This document shows positions 62,673 to 64,000 of a stretch of DNA of 64,000 nt, one piece after another (the first letter of the stretch is position 1; each line of letters begins with the position of its first letter). The notes below the pieces were generated by a model that saw only the letters and a list, made by a program, of their open reading frames with translations, ran no database searches and was not told the origin of the DNA. Made by a program: the position numbers and the translations under genes. Source of the DNA: Palleniella muris (GTDB lineage Bacteria; Bacteroidota; Bacteroidia; Bacteroidales; Bacteroidaceae). The DNA lies in NCBI RefSeq assembly GCF_004792655.1, contig NZ_SRZC01000002.1, positions 124,001-188,000 on the forward strand, in the 5' to 3' direction.

Positions 62673-63071
62673 ATGGCTAAGAAAAAGAAGATTATCAAGA
62701 AGACACCCACAAGGGTGCATTCCTTCCGCTGTACCGATAAGGACTGGAAGGAACTGAAAAAACTCGCTAAGGAATGTGGTATGAGCATAGGCAAGTATCT
62801 CGTTGAGACTGGCAAGAAGCATCACCCACGTCAGCGACTCACTCCAGAGGAAAGCAAAGCCCTGAACTCTCTGACTGAGGCACGTACCGACTTGATAAAA
62901 GTCCGCAGTAAGTTGCACGATGCTTCACCCGAGGAAAAGCAAAAGATGTTCAGATCTCCAAAGTTCATGAAGTGGTGGATTGAAGCCGTTGAACGACTCA
63001 TCAAACACTGGTATAGCATTGAAGACAACCTTACTTCTCCTGTACTGACCAAAGTTCAAGAAGACGAATGA
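62673..63071 (+). CDS. mobC: MobC-like relaxosome accessory protein
   Basis: The 132-residue protein has a lysine-rich N-terminus (AKKKKIIKKTPTRVHSFRC), a ribbon-helix-helix-like segment (DWKELKKLAKECGMSIGKYL) and an alpha-helical rest (LNSLTEARTDLIKVRSKLHD). This is typical of MobC/MobB proteins that melt oriT and position the relaxase. Its stop overlaps the mobA start (ATGA at 63068-63071). Confidence 0.75.
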   Translation: MAKKKKIIKKTPTRVHSFRCTDKDWKELKKLAKECGMSIGKYLVETGKKHHPRQRLTPEESKALNSLTEARTDLIKVRSKLHDASPEEKQKMFRSPKFMKWWIEAVERLIKHWYSIEDNLTSPVLTKVQEDE

Positions 63072-64000
63072 TCATACTCGCACGACCAGTAGCCTATGGC
63101 GGCAATGCCGCAAGGTACGCAATGGAAAAGGAGGATGCAACTGTGGTCAAGGTAAACCACATGCCTGACTATCTCGATGCCACCGAAATTTGGTATCGAA
63201 TGAAGCATCACTGCCAGTTGCATCAACAGGACAGGACTGTTGGGCGAAAGTTGACTCGTTTCATGACCACGTTTGTAATTTCACCATCCAAGGAAGAGTC
63301 TGAGAACTTCACCATGGATGACTGGGCGAACCTCGCTGATGAAGGTTTGGAAGCTCTGGATTCAGTCGGACTTTTACCCAAGGGCATGAAGAAGGAGGTC
63401 AAGACCAATTTCCGCAATTCCATGAATGTCGCTGCCCTGCATCGGGATTCCAAGTCAGGAACCCTGCACCTGCATCTTGACTGTTGCCGTGTGGATAATG
63501 ATGGCAAGACCAATGATGTTCACGATGTTCACATCAGAGCAATCAAGGCTGCGGAGATTATCAACGCAAGGCATGGCTGGGAGCAACCTCAGGAGGTTCG
63601 TGATATGCGAAAGGATGAGATTGCGGAGTTTTGCGAATATACCCTTCAGAAGATGGATAGTTTCGACATTGATCGATACTTCAATTTGCTTCGCATGAAG
63701 GGTTATGATGTCAAGCCCAAGTATGACAATACCAATGGCAAACTTGTGGGCTATACCATCGGCAAGAATGCCTCAGTGTTCAAGGCTTCTGCCATCGGTC
63801 GAAAGTTCATGGTATCACAGCTTGAAGCCACTTGGAAGAAGATGCATCCCAAGCCTACTCAGGTCAAGATGCGACCTGCTTCACCTTCCATCACTCCGGC
63901 TCGCCCTGCTCGCCCAGTTGCTCAAACAACGAAACCTACCCAGTCCAATTCTAAGCCATTGCCTGTTGCTACCAAGACTGCTTTCAGTTTCAACGTTGGC
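63068..64000 (+). CDS. mobA: MobA-type relaxase, 5' part (runs off the window)
   Basis: The 311 codons present start MIILARPVAYGGNAARYAME. They include RKLTRFMTTFVISPSKEESE, KSGTLHLHLDCCRVDNDGK with the HxH metal motif of relaxases, and RYFNLLRMKGYDVKPKYD. A Pro/Thr-rich linker begins near 63840. The protein cuts oriT and leads the strand into a donor's mating pore. It overlaps mobC by 4 bases. The rest lies beyond position 64000. The family (MobP-like) is a guess from the HxH layout. Confidence 0.8.
   Translation, partial: MIILARPVAYGGNAARYAMEKEDATVVKVNHMPDYLDATEIWYRMKHHCQLHQQDRTVGRKLTRFMTTFVISPSKEESENFTMDDWANLADEGLEALDSVGLLPKGMKKEVKTNFRNSMNVAALHRDSKSGTLHLHLDCCRVDNDGKTNDVHDVHIRAIKAAEIINARHGWEQPQEVRDMRKDEIAEFCEYTLQKMDSFDIDRYFNLLRMKGYDVKPKYDNTNGKLVGYTIGKNASVFKASAIGRKFMVSQLEATWKKMHPKPTQVKMRPASPSITPARPARPVAQTTKPTQSNSKPLPVATKTAFSFNVG

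Noticed and set aside
1..64000. CRISPR arrays, tRNA or rRNA genes
   Set aside because: No regularly spaced repeat-spacer units and no recognisable tRNA or rRNA sequence was seen on reading both strands; a covariance-model scan was not possible.

Overview
The window comes from a Bacteroidota chromosome, most probably a Bacteroidales gut or oral commensal close to Prevotella/Bacteroides. The reasons are a 2,522-residue SprA/Sov type IX secretion protein beside ruvA, meso-diaminopimelate dehydrogenase, a rhamnogalacturonan-degrading operon, conjugative-transposon Tra proteins with DUF4134, and many copies of the Bacteroidetes sigma-ABfr promoter (TTTG, 19-20 bases, TAnnTTTG). No tRNA, rRNA or CRISPR array was seen. 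The species cannot be settled from the sequence alone.

Layout. 1-13.5 kb is ordinary chromosome: a small exported protein, a MATE exporter, ddh, ruvA, sprA and the penicillin-binding protein gene dacB. 13.6-16 kb is a short AT-rich islet: a decayed HNH endonuclease, a HpaII-like restriction enzyme with no methyltransferase, and an EVE-like protein. 16.1-22.1 kb is a reverse-strand run of UPF0597, a PL26-like rhamnogalacturonan lyase and a GH105 hydrolase. 22.3-28.0 kb is an AT-rich block that looks like defence cargo. One operon holds a TIR protein, a frameshifted DGQHR-like/deoxyribosyltransferase-like fusion and a GIY-YIG nuclease. A second holds a PD-(D/E)XK-like nuclease and an RNase J-like metallo-beta-lactamase protein.

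28.1-64 kb is a stack of nested and broken mobile elements. A mobilizable element (here B: MobV relaxase, truncated primase, integrase) has its integrase gene split by a 10.8-kb element (A) that carries a large serine recombinase. A has 25-bp terminal inverted repeats and a TA at each junction, and removing it restores a 398-codon integrase in frame. A carries an unusual HTH-NADAR-HAD fusion and two novel membrane-associated proteins. The B end in turn interrupts a traE-like (DUF4134) gene of an older conjugative transposon. Next come AbiEi, AlbA_2/ATPase and AbiH genes, then a third element (C: primase, RepA-like ATPase, two excisionase-like proteins, twin tyrosine recombinases). C carries a MATE exporter plus Vat/CatB-type acetyltransferase operon behind a long structured leader. 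C abuts the 3' remnant of yet another integrase, followed by a MobA/MobC-type mobilizable element (D) that runs off the window.

How the parts work together: the chromosomal part serves envelope, peptidoglycan and pectin metabolism. The accessory half is a landing zone in which integrases have repeatedly been inserted into one another. Its cargo is anti-phage-like modules (TIR, GIY-YIG, nuclease/MBL, NADAR-HAD, AbiE-like, AbiH) and drug resistance. The strongest candidates for undescribed systems are the TIR/DGQHR-deoxyribosyltransferase/GIY-YIG operon, the nuclease/MBL pair and the HTH-NADAR-HAD fusion. All functions here are inferred from motif recognition by eye, without database searches.
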